Of a stretch of DNA of 64,000 nucleotides, positions 8,520 through 18,100 are shown piece after piece. The stretch comes from Longimicrobiales bacterium (lineage in GTDB: Bacteria; Gemmatimonadota; Gemmatimonadetes; Longimicrobiales; Gaopeijiaceae). The notes beneath the pieces were generated by a model. The model made no database searches. It worked only from the letters and a program-made list of their open reading frames with translations, and was not told the DNA's origin. The position numbers and the translations under genes are program-made. The DNA lies in assembly GCA_028822645.1 (NCBI GenBank), contig JAPKDG010000004.1, positions 1 through 64,000 of the forward strand. Reading direction: 5' to 3'. Within the stretch, counting starts at the first letter, position 1. Every line of letters starts with the position of its first letter.

Positions 8520-9083
8520 ATGAAAGTGATAGTTGGCCTGGGAAATCCTGGACCGAAATATGACAATACACGTCATAACGTTGGTTGGTGGGTTCTGGAT
8601 AGATTGGCGTATGACTGGGATTTGGGAAGTTTTGAACAGGATGTTCTGGACTGCAGGATTAGGGGTGCTCTCTATGATACCAACTTCCTTCTTATGAAAC
8701 CAACGACATACGTCAATAAAAGTGGTATGGCAGTATCACATTTGAGGATGTCCGAAGATTTTATTTTGGATGAAGATTTGCTTATAGTAGTTGATGACGC
8801 TTCATTGGATGCCGGGAGAATCAGATTTAGGCCTGAGGGAAGGTCCGGGGGGCATAACGGGTTAAAGTCGATCTCCGAAAGCTTGGGCACTGAATCTTAT
8901 TCAAGGCTTAAAGTTGGTGTAGGAAAGCCCCTCAAAGGCATAGAACTGTCAGATTGGGTTCTATCGGAAATGCCCCAGAGAGATGAAGGGAGCGTGGTAG
9001 ATCTCTTGCCGATATTAACGGAAGCAGTTCAGGTTTGGATGACTGAAGGGGTACAAGGCGCGATGAATCAATTCAATAGATGA
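8520..9083 (+). CDS. pth: Peptidyl-tRNA hydrolase
   Basis: Pth cleaves peptidyl-tRNA released from stalled ribosomes. The catalytic set is intact: Asn10 (GLGNPG), His19 (NTRHNVG), Asn66 (PTTYVNKSG) and Asp92/93 (VVDDASLD). At 187 residues it is of normal length. I place the start at ATG 8520, just after the rplY stop, because the conserved MKVIVGLGNPG begins there. The open frame extends upstream to 8322 through rplY, but that part is non-conserved translation of the L25 gene. Confidence 0.96.
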   Translation: MKVIVGLGNPGPKYDNTRHNVGWWVLDRLAYDWDLGSFEQDVLDCRIRGALYDTNFLLMKPTTYVNKSGMAVSHLRMSEDFILDEDLLIVVDDASLDAGRIRFRPEGRSGGHNGLKSISESLGTESYSRLKVGVGKPLKGIELSDWVLSEMPQRDEGSVVDLLPILTEAVQVWMTEGVQGAMNQFNR

Positions 9084-9140
9084 GTTGTAGATAATATTGA
9101 AAATACAACAACCAAATAATCACACGAGGCGAAAAAATTA

Positions 9141-11261
9141 ATGTTTGGAATTATAGAAATAACAAAATTGTCAGGAATTATAGGCCTTTTTGGACTATTA
9201 CTGGCTGGCATCATTTATAGTTATGTGAAAAAGCAGTCTACTGGAAACGAGGCAATGGAAGAATTGGCAGAACAGATTCACGATGGTGCTATGGCATTCT
9301 TGCGTCGAGAATATACTCTGCTTTTAGGGTTCGTCGTCGTCATAGGTGGCCTCTTGTTTTTCGCAATATCCCACGAGACGGCCTATGCTTATCTTGCTGG
9401 TTCAATCTGTTCCGTGTTAGCTGGATTCTTCGGTATGAAATCAGCTACTAGGGCAAATGTAAGAACTTCTGCAGCTGCAAATCAGGACGGTACCGGCAAG
9501 GCTTTGAGGGTGGCTTTTTTCGGCGGTGCAGTCATGGGACTCTCAGTTGCTGCTCTTGGACTGTTAGGTATTGTTGCCATATATATTTTCGGAAACGGAG
9601 CAGGGGCGATCACCGCTGAAGAACATCAGAATTTCGCAGAAATAATCTCTGGTTTTGCTATGGGTGCAAGTACCATTGCTTTGTTTGCCCGTGTTGGAGG
9701 CGGCATTTTCACAAAAGCTGCTGACGTTGGAGCTGACCTTGTAGGCAAAGTGGAAGCAGGCATACCAGAAGATGATCCAAGAAACCCTGCTACGATAGCG
9801 GATAACGTCGGAGATAATGTCGGAGACGTAGCAGGTATGGGAGCGGATATTTTTGAATCCTACGTGGGTTCTGTGATTGCTACGATAGCTATAGCGGCAA
9901 GTTCAACTGCCCTACAAGGCAACACAGCCGTGGCGATAGCACTCCCTATCGCCACAGTGACTGTAGGCCTTTTGGCTTCGGTGCTTGGCATAGGTATGAT
10001 GAAGCTCTTAGAACGCTCTGACCCAGCTTCTGCACTTCGCAATGTGACATTTATTTCGGCCTTGGTTTTTATTTGTGTTATGTATTTTGTCGTAAAAGGA
10101 ATGGGCTTCGAAATGACAGTAGACGGTCGTGTATACCCTGCTTTGGGCCCTTGGTTTGCCATCGTATCGGGAACTGTGGTGGGGACACTGATCGGGTTGG
10201 TTACCGAGTACTATACATCTATGAAACCTGTTGCCAGAATTGCCAAAGCTAGTGAAACTGGAGCAGCTACAAATCTGATCACTGGATTGGCTGTAGGTAT
10301 GGAATCCACTGTGATCCCAATGCTCCTGATCTGTGTGGGGATTTTCTCATCCTTTTGGTCTGCTGGCCTTTATGGCATAGGTATAGCTGCTGTGGGAATG
10401 CTTGCGACTGTGGGGATTACAATGTCTGTGGATGCCTACGGACCGATTGCTGATAATGCTGGCGGGATTAGTGAAATGAGTGGTCTGGGCCCCGAGACCA
10501 GGGCTATCACTGATTCTCTTGATGCTATTGGTAATACCACAGCTGCTCAGGGAAAAGGATTTGCTATTGGGTCGGCCGCGTTAACAACTCTAGCTCTGTT
10601 TTCAGCTTATGCTACCAAGGTGGGCCTGGCCGAGACTGGCATTGATCTGGTCAACCCGTTAGTCGTGATAGGATTGTTTCTGGGTGGAACACTACCATTT
10701 TTTTGTGCTGCGTTAACTATGACAGCAGTCGGCAGAGCTGCTCAAGGCATGGTAGAAGAAGTTCGTCGTCAATTCCGTGAAATGCCTGGAATTATGGATG
10801 GGACTCAAAAACCTGATTCAGCCAGATGTGTGGAAATATCGACAGACGCTGCTCTGAGAGAAATGATTCTCCCCGGTGTAACGGCAATTTTGGCTCCAGT
10901 TATAGTTGGCTCAGTGCTAGGGGTTGAAGCTTTAGGCGGTATGCTTGCTGGTGCTACAGTGACCGGTGTCTTAATGGCTCTGTTTATGTCAAATGCAGGT
11001 GGTGCTTGGGATAATGCAAAAAAGGTAATAGAGGGTGGCGAATACGGTGGGAAAGGATCAGACGCACATAAAGCAGCGGTTGTTGGAGATACAGTAGGAG
11101 ATCCTTTCAAGGATACTTCGGGACCGTCTTTGAATATTTTAATCAAGCTTATGAGCGTAGTCTCACTCGTTTTAGCACCATGGTTCGTCAAGATTCATGA
11201 AATCGATACAGGCAACCAAGTCTCATATGTCTTCAAGCAAATTAGCAACATGTTTTTATAG
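9141..11261 (+). CDS. hppA: Membrane-bound ion-pumping pyrophosphatase, K+-dependent type
   Basis: This is a membrane pyrophosphatase that couples PPi hydrolysis to H+ or Na+ export. The 706-residue protein has about 16 hydrophobic segments. The catalytic [11 protein letters not shown] motif is near residue 195, followed by the Asp-rich [19 protein letters not shown], with a second Asp cluster ([15 protein letters not shown]) near the C-terminus. In the [10 protein letters not shown] segment Ala468 and Gly471 occupy positions that are Lys and Thr in K+-independent enzymes, so I assign the K+-dependent subclass. H+ versus Na+ specificity cannot be decided by eye. An M20 peptidase gene follows 12 bases later. 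Confidence 0.96.
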   Translation: MFGIIEITKLSGIIGLFGLLLAGIIYSYVKKQSTGNEAMEELAEQIHDGAMAFLRREYTLLLGFVVVIGGLLFFAISHETAYAYLAGSICSVLAGFFGMKSATRANVRTSAAANQDGTGKALRVAFFGGAVMGLSVAALGLLGIVAIYIFGNGAGAITAEEHQNFAEIISGFAMGASTIALFARVGGGIFTKAADVGADLVGKVEAGIPEDDPRNPATIADNVGDNVGDVAGMGADIFESYVGSVIATIAIAASSTALQGNTAVAIALPIATVTVGLLASVLGIGMMKLLERSDPASALRNVTFISALVFICVMYFVVKGMGFEMTVDGRVYPALGPWFAIVSGTVVGTLIGLVTEYYTSMKPVARIAKASETGAATNLITGLAVGMESTVIPMLLICVGIFSSFWSAGLYGIGIAAVGMLATVGITMSVDAYGPIADNAGGISEMSGLGPETRAITDSLDAIGNTTAAQGKGFAIGSAALTTLALFSAYATKVGLAETGIDLVNPLVVIGLFLGGTLPFFCAALTMTAVGRAAQGMVEEVRRQFREMPGIMDGTQKPDSARCVEISTDAALREMILPGVTAILAPVIVGSVLGVEALGGMLAGATVTGVLMALFMSNAGGAWDNAKKVIEGGEYGGKGSDAHKAAVVGDTVGDPFKDTSGPSLNILIKLMSVVSLVLAPWFVKIHEIDTGNQVSYVFKQISNMFL

Positions 11262-11273
11262 AAATACTACTCA

Positions 11274-12500
11274 GTGAGTGACGTGAAAATTTCTGTCGAA
11301 TCGAACTTCGAAAAAGCACTATCATTCGCTTCTGATCTCATTCGGATACCTTCGCTATCAGGTAGGGAAGGGGAAGTGGCAAAGCGGTTATGGGATGAGA
11401 TGGAAACCCTTGGTTTTGAACAACTGAGGGTGGACGAAGTGGGTAATGTCATAGGGGTGATACCAGGTGGAGGCCAGGCCCCTCCTATCATGTTTAATTG
11501 TCATTTAGATGTTGTAGCAGAAGGTGATCATTCAGAGTGGGACTATGAACCATTTAGTGGATTGATGTCTGGCGGATTCTTGCATGGTAGGGGTTCCATG
11601 GATATTAAGGGACCTCTGGCCCTCCAGACTTACGTGGCGGCTTCTATGAAGGGGCAATCTCGGGGAGATCTGATAGTGGCACATACGGTCTTCGAAGAAT
11701 GTGGTGGCTGGGGAATGGAGCATTTGATGGAGTCGAAAATTGTCGAACCAGCTCTAGTTATAATTGGAGAAGCTACTGATGGAGATATCTGTATAGGCCA
11801 TAGGGGCCGCGCTGAAGTAGAGATTACTGTTACAGGTCTGGCCGGTCATGCATCTGTTCCTGAACGAGCTAAGAATCCAATCGACCTTATTCCTGATATT
11901 GTAGCGGGAATAGAGGAAATAAAAAGAGACCAAAAGATAGACTCTATTTTGGGGGCATCTACTGTGGTAGCTACCAGTCTTGAGGTGCTACCTGAGAGCA
12001 GGAATGTTATACCTGACAGATTGACTGTGGTTTTGGACTGGAGGGTTTTACCGGAAATGAACCAAGGACAGATGATCGAACAGGTCCGAGATGCTATTAC
12101 CAGACAAACAGGAAGTAATCTCGAGGGCTTTGAAGTAAAAGTAGCTACTGCAACTGAGACTCAGTGTTCATACAGTGGCCTACAACGTGAGCGTGACTCT
12201 TTTACACCTGGGTTCTTGATGGATCCCAATGATCCTTTAGTTCAAGTAGCAGCGTCGGCTGTTGGAAAACAAGGAAAAGAGGGGCCTGCGGATGTTAGGC
12301 CGTGGGCATTTGCTACTGACGGTGGTTGGACAAAAGGAGTTTTCGGAATTCCTACATTGGGGTTCGCTCCAGGAAAAGAACATTTCGCTCATACCAATAC
12401 AGAACGCCTAGACATAGAAGATGCTCGTTGGTCTTTCCATAAATATCCTGATCTGGTATTGGCCTTACAAAATCATCTATCCTCGTCAAATATTGTTTGA
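11274..12500 (+). CDS. M20-family metallopeptidase (ArgE/DapE/CPG2-like)
   Basis: This is a di-zinc amidohydrolase of the M20 family. The metal and catalytic motifs are in order: NCHLDVV near residue 78, GRGSMDIKG near residue 103, the catalytic EE pair in VFEECGG near residue 143, GEATD near residue 163, and the C-terminal EHFAHTNTE near residue 380. The dimerisation lid domain begins at the GHASVPERA motif. The substrate is not clear: deacetylase, desuccinylase or dipeptidase activities all occur in the family. The GTG start at 11274 lies 12 bases after hppA. It has no amino-acid biosynthesis neighbours, so a specific name would be a guess. Confidence 0.88.
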   Translation: MSDVKISVESNFEKALSFASDLIRIPSLSGREGEVAKRLWDEMETLGFEQLRVDEVGNVIGVIPGGGQAPPIMFNCHLDVVAEGDHSEWDYEPFSGLMSGGFLHGRGSMDIKGPLALQTYVAASMKGQSRGDLIVAHTVFEECGGWGMEHLMESKIVEPALVIIGEATDGDICIGHRGRAEVEITVTGLAGHASVPERAKNPIDLIPDIVAGIEEIKRDQKIDSILGASTVVATSLEVLPESRNVIPDRLTVVLDWRVLPEMNQGQMIEQVRDAITRQTGSNLEGFEVKVATATETQCSYSGLQRERDSFTPGFLMDPNDPLVQVAASAVGKQGKEGPADVRPWAFATDGGWTKGVFGIPTLGFAPGKEHFAHTNTERLDIEDARWSFHKYPDLVLALQNHLSSSNIV

Positions 12501-12544
12501 GGCACTAGTAAACCTTGTAAGCTGATATATATTAATAAGATCCC

Positions 12545-12594
12545 GCCCTGCTCGGTGCAGGGCCCGTGCGACACTACGGACCGTGGGGAACACC
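12545..12594 (+). promoter_or_regulatory. Candidate S6:S18-type ribosomal protein leader
   Basis: Immediately upstream of the S6-S18 start there is a strong hairpin (GCCCTGC 12545-12551 with GCAGGGC 12557-12563). An alternative pairing joins GGTG (12554-12557) to CACC (12591-12594) around an inner CCGT/ACGG stem (12564-12567 with 12576-12579). The order CCGTGCGA, CTACGGAC, ACACC-ATG resembles what I recall of the conserved S6:S18 autoregulatory mRNA motif. The two foldings are mutually exclusive in part, as expected of a switch. The ribosome-binding GGGGA lies within it. Confidence 0.5.
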
Positions 12595-13218
12595 ATGAGA
12601 CATTATGAGATAGTTTGCATCTTCGATCCTAGTCTGGATGAGGATACTGTTGGGCAAAAATTGGAGAAGCTACATCCCTTATTGATTGGCGATGATGGTG
12701 AGGTTGTGGCCATTGATCACTGGGGAGTCAAGCACCTGGCTTATCCTATCAAAGACAGGAATTCTGGCTATTATGTAGTAAGCCAGGTGAAGGTGAATTC
12801 GGTTGCAGGGCTGCCCGAATTCGAGAGAATATTAGGACTCGACGAAACGGCACTGCGTTATTTGATCGTAGTAAACGAAGGGGAGCCAACCACTCAAGAG
12901 TCGATTTTAGAAGAAGTTTTTCAGAAACCTGTGAAAGCTGAAGATCTGGGAGAAAGAGATCCCGATCCGCTTGAAGGCTCACAAGAAGTGGTTGGTCCAA
13001 GAGGTTCTGCAAGAAGGCGACAAATGGATGGACCACCTGTCGCTGTTCTAAACTACAAAGACGTGGATCGTCTTTCACAGTTTATAACTGAGCAGGCAAA
13101 AATTCTTCCGAAAAGGACAACTAAAGTCAGTGCATCGTTTCAGCGCCATTTAGGCAGAGCCATTAAACGTGCTCGATTTTTGGCTTTAATCCCATACGTG
13201 GTTAATCACGAAGCTTAA
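12595..13218 (+). CDS. Fused 30S ribosomal proteins S6 and S18
   Basis: One uninterrupted 207-residue frame encodes two ribosomal proteins. Residues 1-97 are S6 (MRHYEIV start, the WGVKHLAYPIKDRNSGYYV core). Residues of about 98-142 form an acidic-to-basic linker rich in Pro, Glu and Arg. Residues of about 143-207 are S18 (NYKDVDRLSQFITE, KILPKRTTKVSASFQRHL, RAIKRARFLALIPYV). The S18 part lacks the N-terminal Cys pair seen in zinc-type S18. S6 and S18 normally bind 16S rRNA as a heterodimer, so a single chain is structurally reasonable. I chose ATG 12595 (S6 N-terminus, GGGGA site) over an in-frame GTG at 12583. A DUF2232-like gene and rplI follow, the usual rpsF-rpsR-rplI order without ssb. 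Confidence 0.92.
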   Translation: MRHYEIVCIFDPSLDEDTVGQKLEKLHPLLIGDDGEVVAIDHWGVKHLAYPIKDRNSGYYVVSQVKVNSVAGLPEFERILGLDETALRYLIVVNEGEPTTQESILEEVFQKPVKAEDLGERDPDPLEGSQEVVGPRGSARRRQMDGPPVAVLNYKDVDRLSQFITEQAKILPKRTTKVSASFQRHLGRAIKRARFLALIPYVVNHEA

Positions 13219-13226
13219 GATTTTTT

Positions 13227-14162
13227 GTGGAAAACAAAAATCAAGATCAACTGACAGGTTTGGGAGCCGCAGGTCTTCTCTGCCTAATTTTATTGATATC
13301 TGTTTTTAATCCTGGAGTTGTAGTTGCTATTTCCTTCATATGGCTTGTAGTAGTCTTTGGGCTAACCAGATGGATAGGATGGGGCATAGCAATAGTATCA
13401 GGAATAATAGTAGTGGGTGCTTCTGACATTGAAGCTCTTTGGTATCTCGAAAGAAGCTGGTCTATTTTACTCGCCGGTTGTTTTGCCTCGATTACAATGG
13501 TGTTTCCTAAAGCTTTGTTTTTCGATAGAGCGATGGGGTCTCTATTTACGATGTTGAGTGTGGCAGGGGTGTTCTTTATCTGGAACTCCCAATATTGGTA
13601 CTTAGTGGATGATATTATGAACCAAAATATCATGAACAATATTAAAAGAAGCCTAATGATGTTTAGTGAAATGGACACTGGAATTATGTCTCCAAATATT
13701 GTCAGAGAGATGGCGATGAAAATGGCTGGGTACCAGTTCAGATTCTTTCCAGCGTTACTTTCCCTTTCATCTTTGGCTTCAATGGCAGCAGCGTGGTGGG
13801 GTTATGTGGGCCTTTCTGGAAAAAGATTTAGGAATTTAGGGAGGTTGAACCAATTCACGTTTAATGATCATTTGGTATGGTGTTTGATATTGGGACTGGT
13901 AGCTGTAATCTGGGATTCTAGTGATGGATTGAGCCGTGTCGGAGAGAATCTCGTTCTTTTTATGACTGGGCTGTATGTCATGAGAGGTATAGCGGTGGTT
14001 TTTGTCGCAACGGGTATGTTGTTTTTTGGTAAAATGAGTTTACTTCTTGGTTTGATTTTATTCGGTCCGATAATGTTACTGATAGCCTTTGCGATAGGGC
14101 TGAGCGATATATGGTTTGATTATCGAAATAGAGTTGGGATGCTAAAGGAAAGTAACCAGTAG
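13227..14162 (+). CDS. DUF2232 / YybS-like integral membrane protein
   Basis: This is a hydrophobic protein of 311 residues with about eight predicted membrane segments and no recognisable catalytic motif. Its position between the S18 sequence and rplI and its overall pattern match the YybS/DUF2232 family, whose function is unknown. Soluble loops are short, the longest lying near residues 130-160. The GTG start at 13227 is 8 bases after the S6-S18 stop, so it is likely co-translated with the ribosomal genes. The family assignment rests mainly on context plus hydrophobicity. Confidence 0.65.
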   Translation: MENKNQDQLTGLGAAGLLCLILLISVFNPGVVVAISFIWLVVVFGLTRWIGWGIAIVSGIIVVGASDIEALWYLERSWSILLAGCFASITMVFPKALFFDRAMGSLFTMLSVAGVFFIWNSQYWYLVDDIMNQNIMNNIKRSLMMFSEMDTGIMSPNIVREMAMKMAGYQFRFFPALLSLSSLASMAAAWWGYVGLSGKRFRNLGRLNQFTFNDHLVWCLILGLVAVIWDSSDGLSRVGENLVLFMTGLYVMRGIAVVFVATGMLFFGKMSLLLGLILFGPIMLLIAFAIGLSDIWFDYRNRVGMLKESNQ

Positions 14163-14175
14163 GAGGAAATAGTTT

Positions 14176-14634
14176 ATGAAATTGATACTAAAGGAAACTG
14201 TCACTGGGCTGGGAAAATCTGGAGACATAGTTGAGGTAAAGGCAGGTTACGCCCGCAATTACTTGATTCCGCAAGGCCTCTCGTATATTGCCAATCCGGC
14301 TAATTTGCGCAGACTCGCGGAAGAGCAGGCTCAGTTTGATGAAGAAGCGAAGAAAGGACATCTCGAGGCGGGGCGTCGAGCAGCTCAATTAGAAGATGCA
14401 CAGGTTTATTTTCAGGTTTTGGCTGCTGAAGATGGCAAATTGTTCGGTTCTGTTACCAATCTGGATATTGTGGAACGCCTTAATGAGGGCAGCCTAGATT
14501 TTACAGTAGATCGCTCTATGGTTCAAATGGAGGATCCTCTCAAAATTATTGGAACATTTGCAGTTTCGATCCGTCTACATGAAGATGTTTTGGTGGAAAT
14601 TGAGGTGCATGTAGAACATCAGGAAGAAGATTGA
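14176..14634 (+). CDS. rplI: 50S ribosomal protein L9
   Basis: L9 is an elongated large-subunit protein that binds 23S rRNA near the L1 stalk. The N-terminal domain is intact (MKLILKETVTGLGKSGDIVEVK, then GYARNYLIPQGLS). It is followed by the long connecting helix, rich in Ala, Glu and Gln, and the C-terminal domain with the AAEDGKLFGSVTNLDI motif. At 152 residues it is standard. A clean AGGAGG site lies about 8 bases before the ATG. It is the third gene of the S6-S18 cluster. Confidence 0.97.
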   Translation: MKLILKETVTGLGKSGDIVEVKAGYARNYLIPQGLSYIANPANLRRLAEEQAQFDEEAKKGHLEAGRRAAQLEDAQVYFQVLAAEDGKLFGSVTNLDIVERLNEGSLDFTVDRSMVQMEDPLKIIGTFAVSIRLHEDVLVEIEVHVEHQEED

Positions 14635-14641
14635 TTTTTCC

Positions 14642-15004
14642 ATGATAGATGTGGTTAGTAGGATGGGGGAGCTGGCTATCGAAATAAAGGGAATGGAGAT
14701 AGTGGCCCTTGATCTTAGAGGAATTTCTGACGCAGCCGACTACTTTCTAATAGTAACGGGAAATTCAGACGTTCAAGTCAAAGCCATTGCACACCATATA
14801 GTTAACGAGCTTAAACTTGAAGATGTGCGCCCAGATCATATAGAGGGAATAGAATCTGGACGATGGGTCTTGATTGATTATTCGAATGTGGTCGTCCACA
14901 TTTTTCACCCCCTGGAAAGAGACTTTTATCAGCTGGACGCATTGTGGGGTGATGCACCTAAGTCGGTTTTCGATTCTGATGATGTGGAAGACTATTCTAG
15001 TTAG
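14642..15004 (+). CDS. rsfS: Ribosome silencing factor RsfS
   Basis: RsfS (DUF143/Iojap) binds L14 and blocks subunit joining when translation must slow. The 120-residue protein has the family motifs ALDLRGISDAADYFLIVTG, the GIESGRWVLIDYSNVVVHIFHP block and the FYQLDALWGDA end. It begins 7 bases after rplI, extending the ribosome operon. About 165 bases follow before smc, with no strong promoter evident to me. Confidence 0.95.
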   Translation: MIDVVSRMGELAIEIKGMEIVALDLRGISDAADYFLIVTGNSDVQVKAIAHHIVNELKLEDVRPDHIEGIESGRWVLIDYSNVVVHIFHPLERDFYQLDALWGDAPKSVFDSDDVEDYSS

Positions 15005-15168
15005 CTAGAACAAGACAGGGAAGCGATTTGTACAGAGGGAATCTTCAAACCAGTTGTCAAGTTGATTCTGTCTCTGCTAGACCTTATGCTCATAGCTTTT
15101 AAACCTGTGGTGACAGCTTCAGGATAATTGCGTGTTTGTTAGATCAAGAGAGAGGGTAACGAATCTGA

Positions 15169-18100
15169 ATGAAACTTCAGTCGATCACATTAAAGGGCTT
15201 CAAATCATTTGCTGATCCGACTGTCATAAATATTCATTCTGGCATAACTGCAGTTGTTGGGCCTAATGGCTGCGGAAAGTCAAATATCAGCGATGCGATT
15301 CGATGGGTTTTGGGTGAACAGCGTCCATCTGTAGTCCGGGGTGGGAAGATGGAAGAAGTGATCTTCCAGGGATCCCGTGACCGCCGACCAGTAAACCGTG
15401 CATCGGTTGTTATGACAGTGTCGAATGTGAATAAGATCCTGCCTATTGCATTCGATACAGTAGAGATTGGACGGACAGTCTATCGCGATGGTGGCAGCGA
15501 TTACTCGATCAATCGTTCTGAATGTCGTTTGCGTGATGTGGCTGATTTGTGTCGAGATACTGGACTGGGAGCCAACACATATTCGGTAATAGAGAACCGA
15601 ATGATAGATGAGATTTTGTCGACCAGAGCCGAAGATAGGCGCACTCTATTTGAGGAAGCAGCAGGAATCGGAAAATATAAAGATCGCCGACGGGGAGCAT
15701 TGAGGAAACTTGAACAGACTGACCAAGACTTAATTAGGCTAGAGGATGTCATCGGAGAAGTTGAAACAAAAGTACGGAGTTTGAGTCGACAAAAAGGTAA
15801 GGCCGAGCGTTATAAGAATTTGAGAGATCGCAGGTTGATCGTTGAAGTGAATGTAGTCCGTGAAGAAACCACGCATTTACAATTAAGACTCGAAGAACTG
15901 GACTATGCCCTTGAATCAGAAGGTGAGACGGCCCTGGATGCCACTTCTGGCTTGAGTGTTGCAGAAACTGTTTATGAAAAACTCAAGTTGGAAGAAGTGG
16001 GTGCTGAGCGTTATGCCAGAGATGCCGAAAATACATTAGAGACGATCAGACTCAAACTGACCGAATGGGAACGTGATCTTGCTGTTGCTGAAGAACGTCG
16101 CAACTATGGCGATAGGAGATTGACTCAAATTGGGGATACGAGAAGTGACCACAGGAGTAAAGTGGAATTGTTGGTCTCTGAACAATGTAAATTAGAGGAA
16201 AACGTCGGCAATCAAAATAGTATCTTGGTGAACTTAAAAAGTGATCTAGAAATAGAAAATCAGCTGGTAACCGATTTGAAAACGGAATTGGAAGACTTAG
16301 ATGGGAGAGTGCAAGAAGCTGACAACCAAGAATTGAACTTTGCAAGAAAACTAGCCTTGTTGACTGGAGAAATAGAATCGACCAAGGGACAATTGGTCGA
16401 ATTTGAAAGAGCAACTGGTGAGGTGTCCAAGAAATTGGCCAGTGCATCTGATGCACTAACTGAAATAGTGTCTCAAGGAGATTTGTTCGAAAATAGAATA
16501 GCTCCTTTGGAGGAAAACCTGAAGTTGGTGAAGGAACAACTGCGGGCAACAGAGAATAATGTTTCTAACTCTAAATTGTTGTTGCAATCTTCAAGACAGA
16601 AGTACCTGGACGCTATTGGATCTGCAAGTTCAGTCAAAGCAGAGTTTCATGTGTTGCAAGATATAGACCAAAATAAAGAAGGGATTGATGATGCAGTAAA
16701 GGCCTGTCTAGAGTTGCATGATCATGGAGTTCTAGGGTTGATTACGGATTTTATGGAAGTTTTGCCGGAAATGGATATAGCTGTTGAGTCTTATTTGGGT
16801 TCATTCTGCCAAGCTGTTGTGGTCAGAGACCATGACAGCGTAAAAACAATCTCTCGTTGGTTCTTGAATGAATGGAAGGGAGGAGGAGGATTAATTTTAC
16901 TTCCTTGTGATCAAGTCCCTCAAGTAGCAGATGGAACTCTACTGAACGCCATCTCCACTAGAGGGAAGGGGGCAAGCTGGGTAAAAGCACTTGTTGGATC
17001 TGCGGACATTCTGGACACACCAGACATACAGGGTGAATCTGTTAGGACTACTGTATCAAGAGACGGAGTGGTTATCGATACTATTGGATTTGTCAGGGTC
17101 GGGAACCTTTCTAATAATCAAGGTGTCCTTGAACGCAAGAACAGGATTGTCCAGTTAAAGGATTCTCTAGAATCTAAGCAGACTATCGTTGCTGAAACAG
17201 AATTAGCGGTCATAGAAGCGGAAAAATATTTAAGTGATTCAGAAAGTATCCTTGAGACCAAACGGATTCATGTGGCTGAAGCGGAAGATCAATTACGTCG
17301 GACAAAGTCAGAAATTAAAAGTCAGGTCACTCTGCGTACTACGGTAGATTCACATCATGAAGAACTTGTTAGAAGACTTGAAGGGACCAAGGTAGCTAAA
17401 GTAAAAGCAGCAGAGCGAATAATTGATTTGGAGAAAGTTAAAAGAAAATCAGAGTTGGAGAAAACTAATATTTTAGTGGCCAGAAAATCTTTAGTAGAAA
17501 ACTTGAAAAGTCTACAGATTGAATGGGAGACACACAGATCAAAAGAGAATCAACTTGAAGTGGCAGTTGTTAGGAATGAAGTAGAAATCCAAGGATTGGA
17601 AGAAAAATTAAGAGACCTACGAAGAGAAGAGAACGAGGGAGAGGAAAGGTTGAGTAAACTGTTGTCTGAGGAAATGGGTTTACAGGAAGAGATGACGAGT
17701 GTGCTAAAGCTCAAAGAAGAAGGGGCGATTGTCATGGATACACTCTTCCAGGAAAATGATCGAGCTAAGACAGCGGTGACCGAGAAAAGGATTGCACTCG
17801 AAGTGGTGGTGAGTGATGTACAAAAGATTGAGAAGGAAGTCAAATCTTACAGAGAAGCAGAAAGAAAAACTTCGGACCGTCGTCATACACTTGAACTTGA
17901 ACGTCAAGAAGTCATTAGTCGCCAAAGTATCATAAGTGGAAGATTGGAAAGTGAATGGGGTCGATCATCACAGGTCCTTCTTGAAGAAATTGATGTGATT
18001 CACACTGATAATGAAGATCTCAAAAGAGAACTAGAGGGAATCCTAGAGAAATTGAATCGGATTGGTCTGGTCAATATGCTGGCTGTGGAGGAACACGAAG

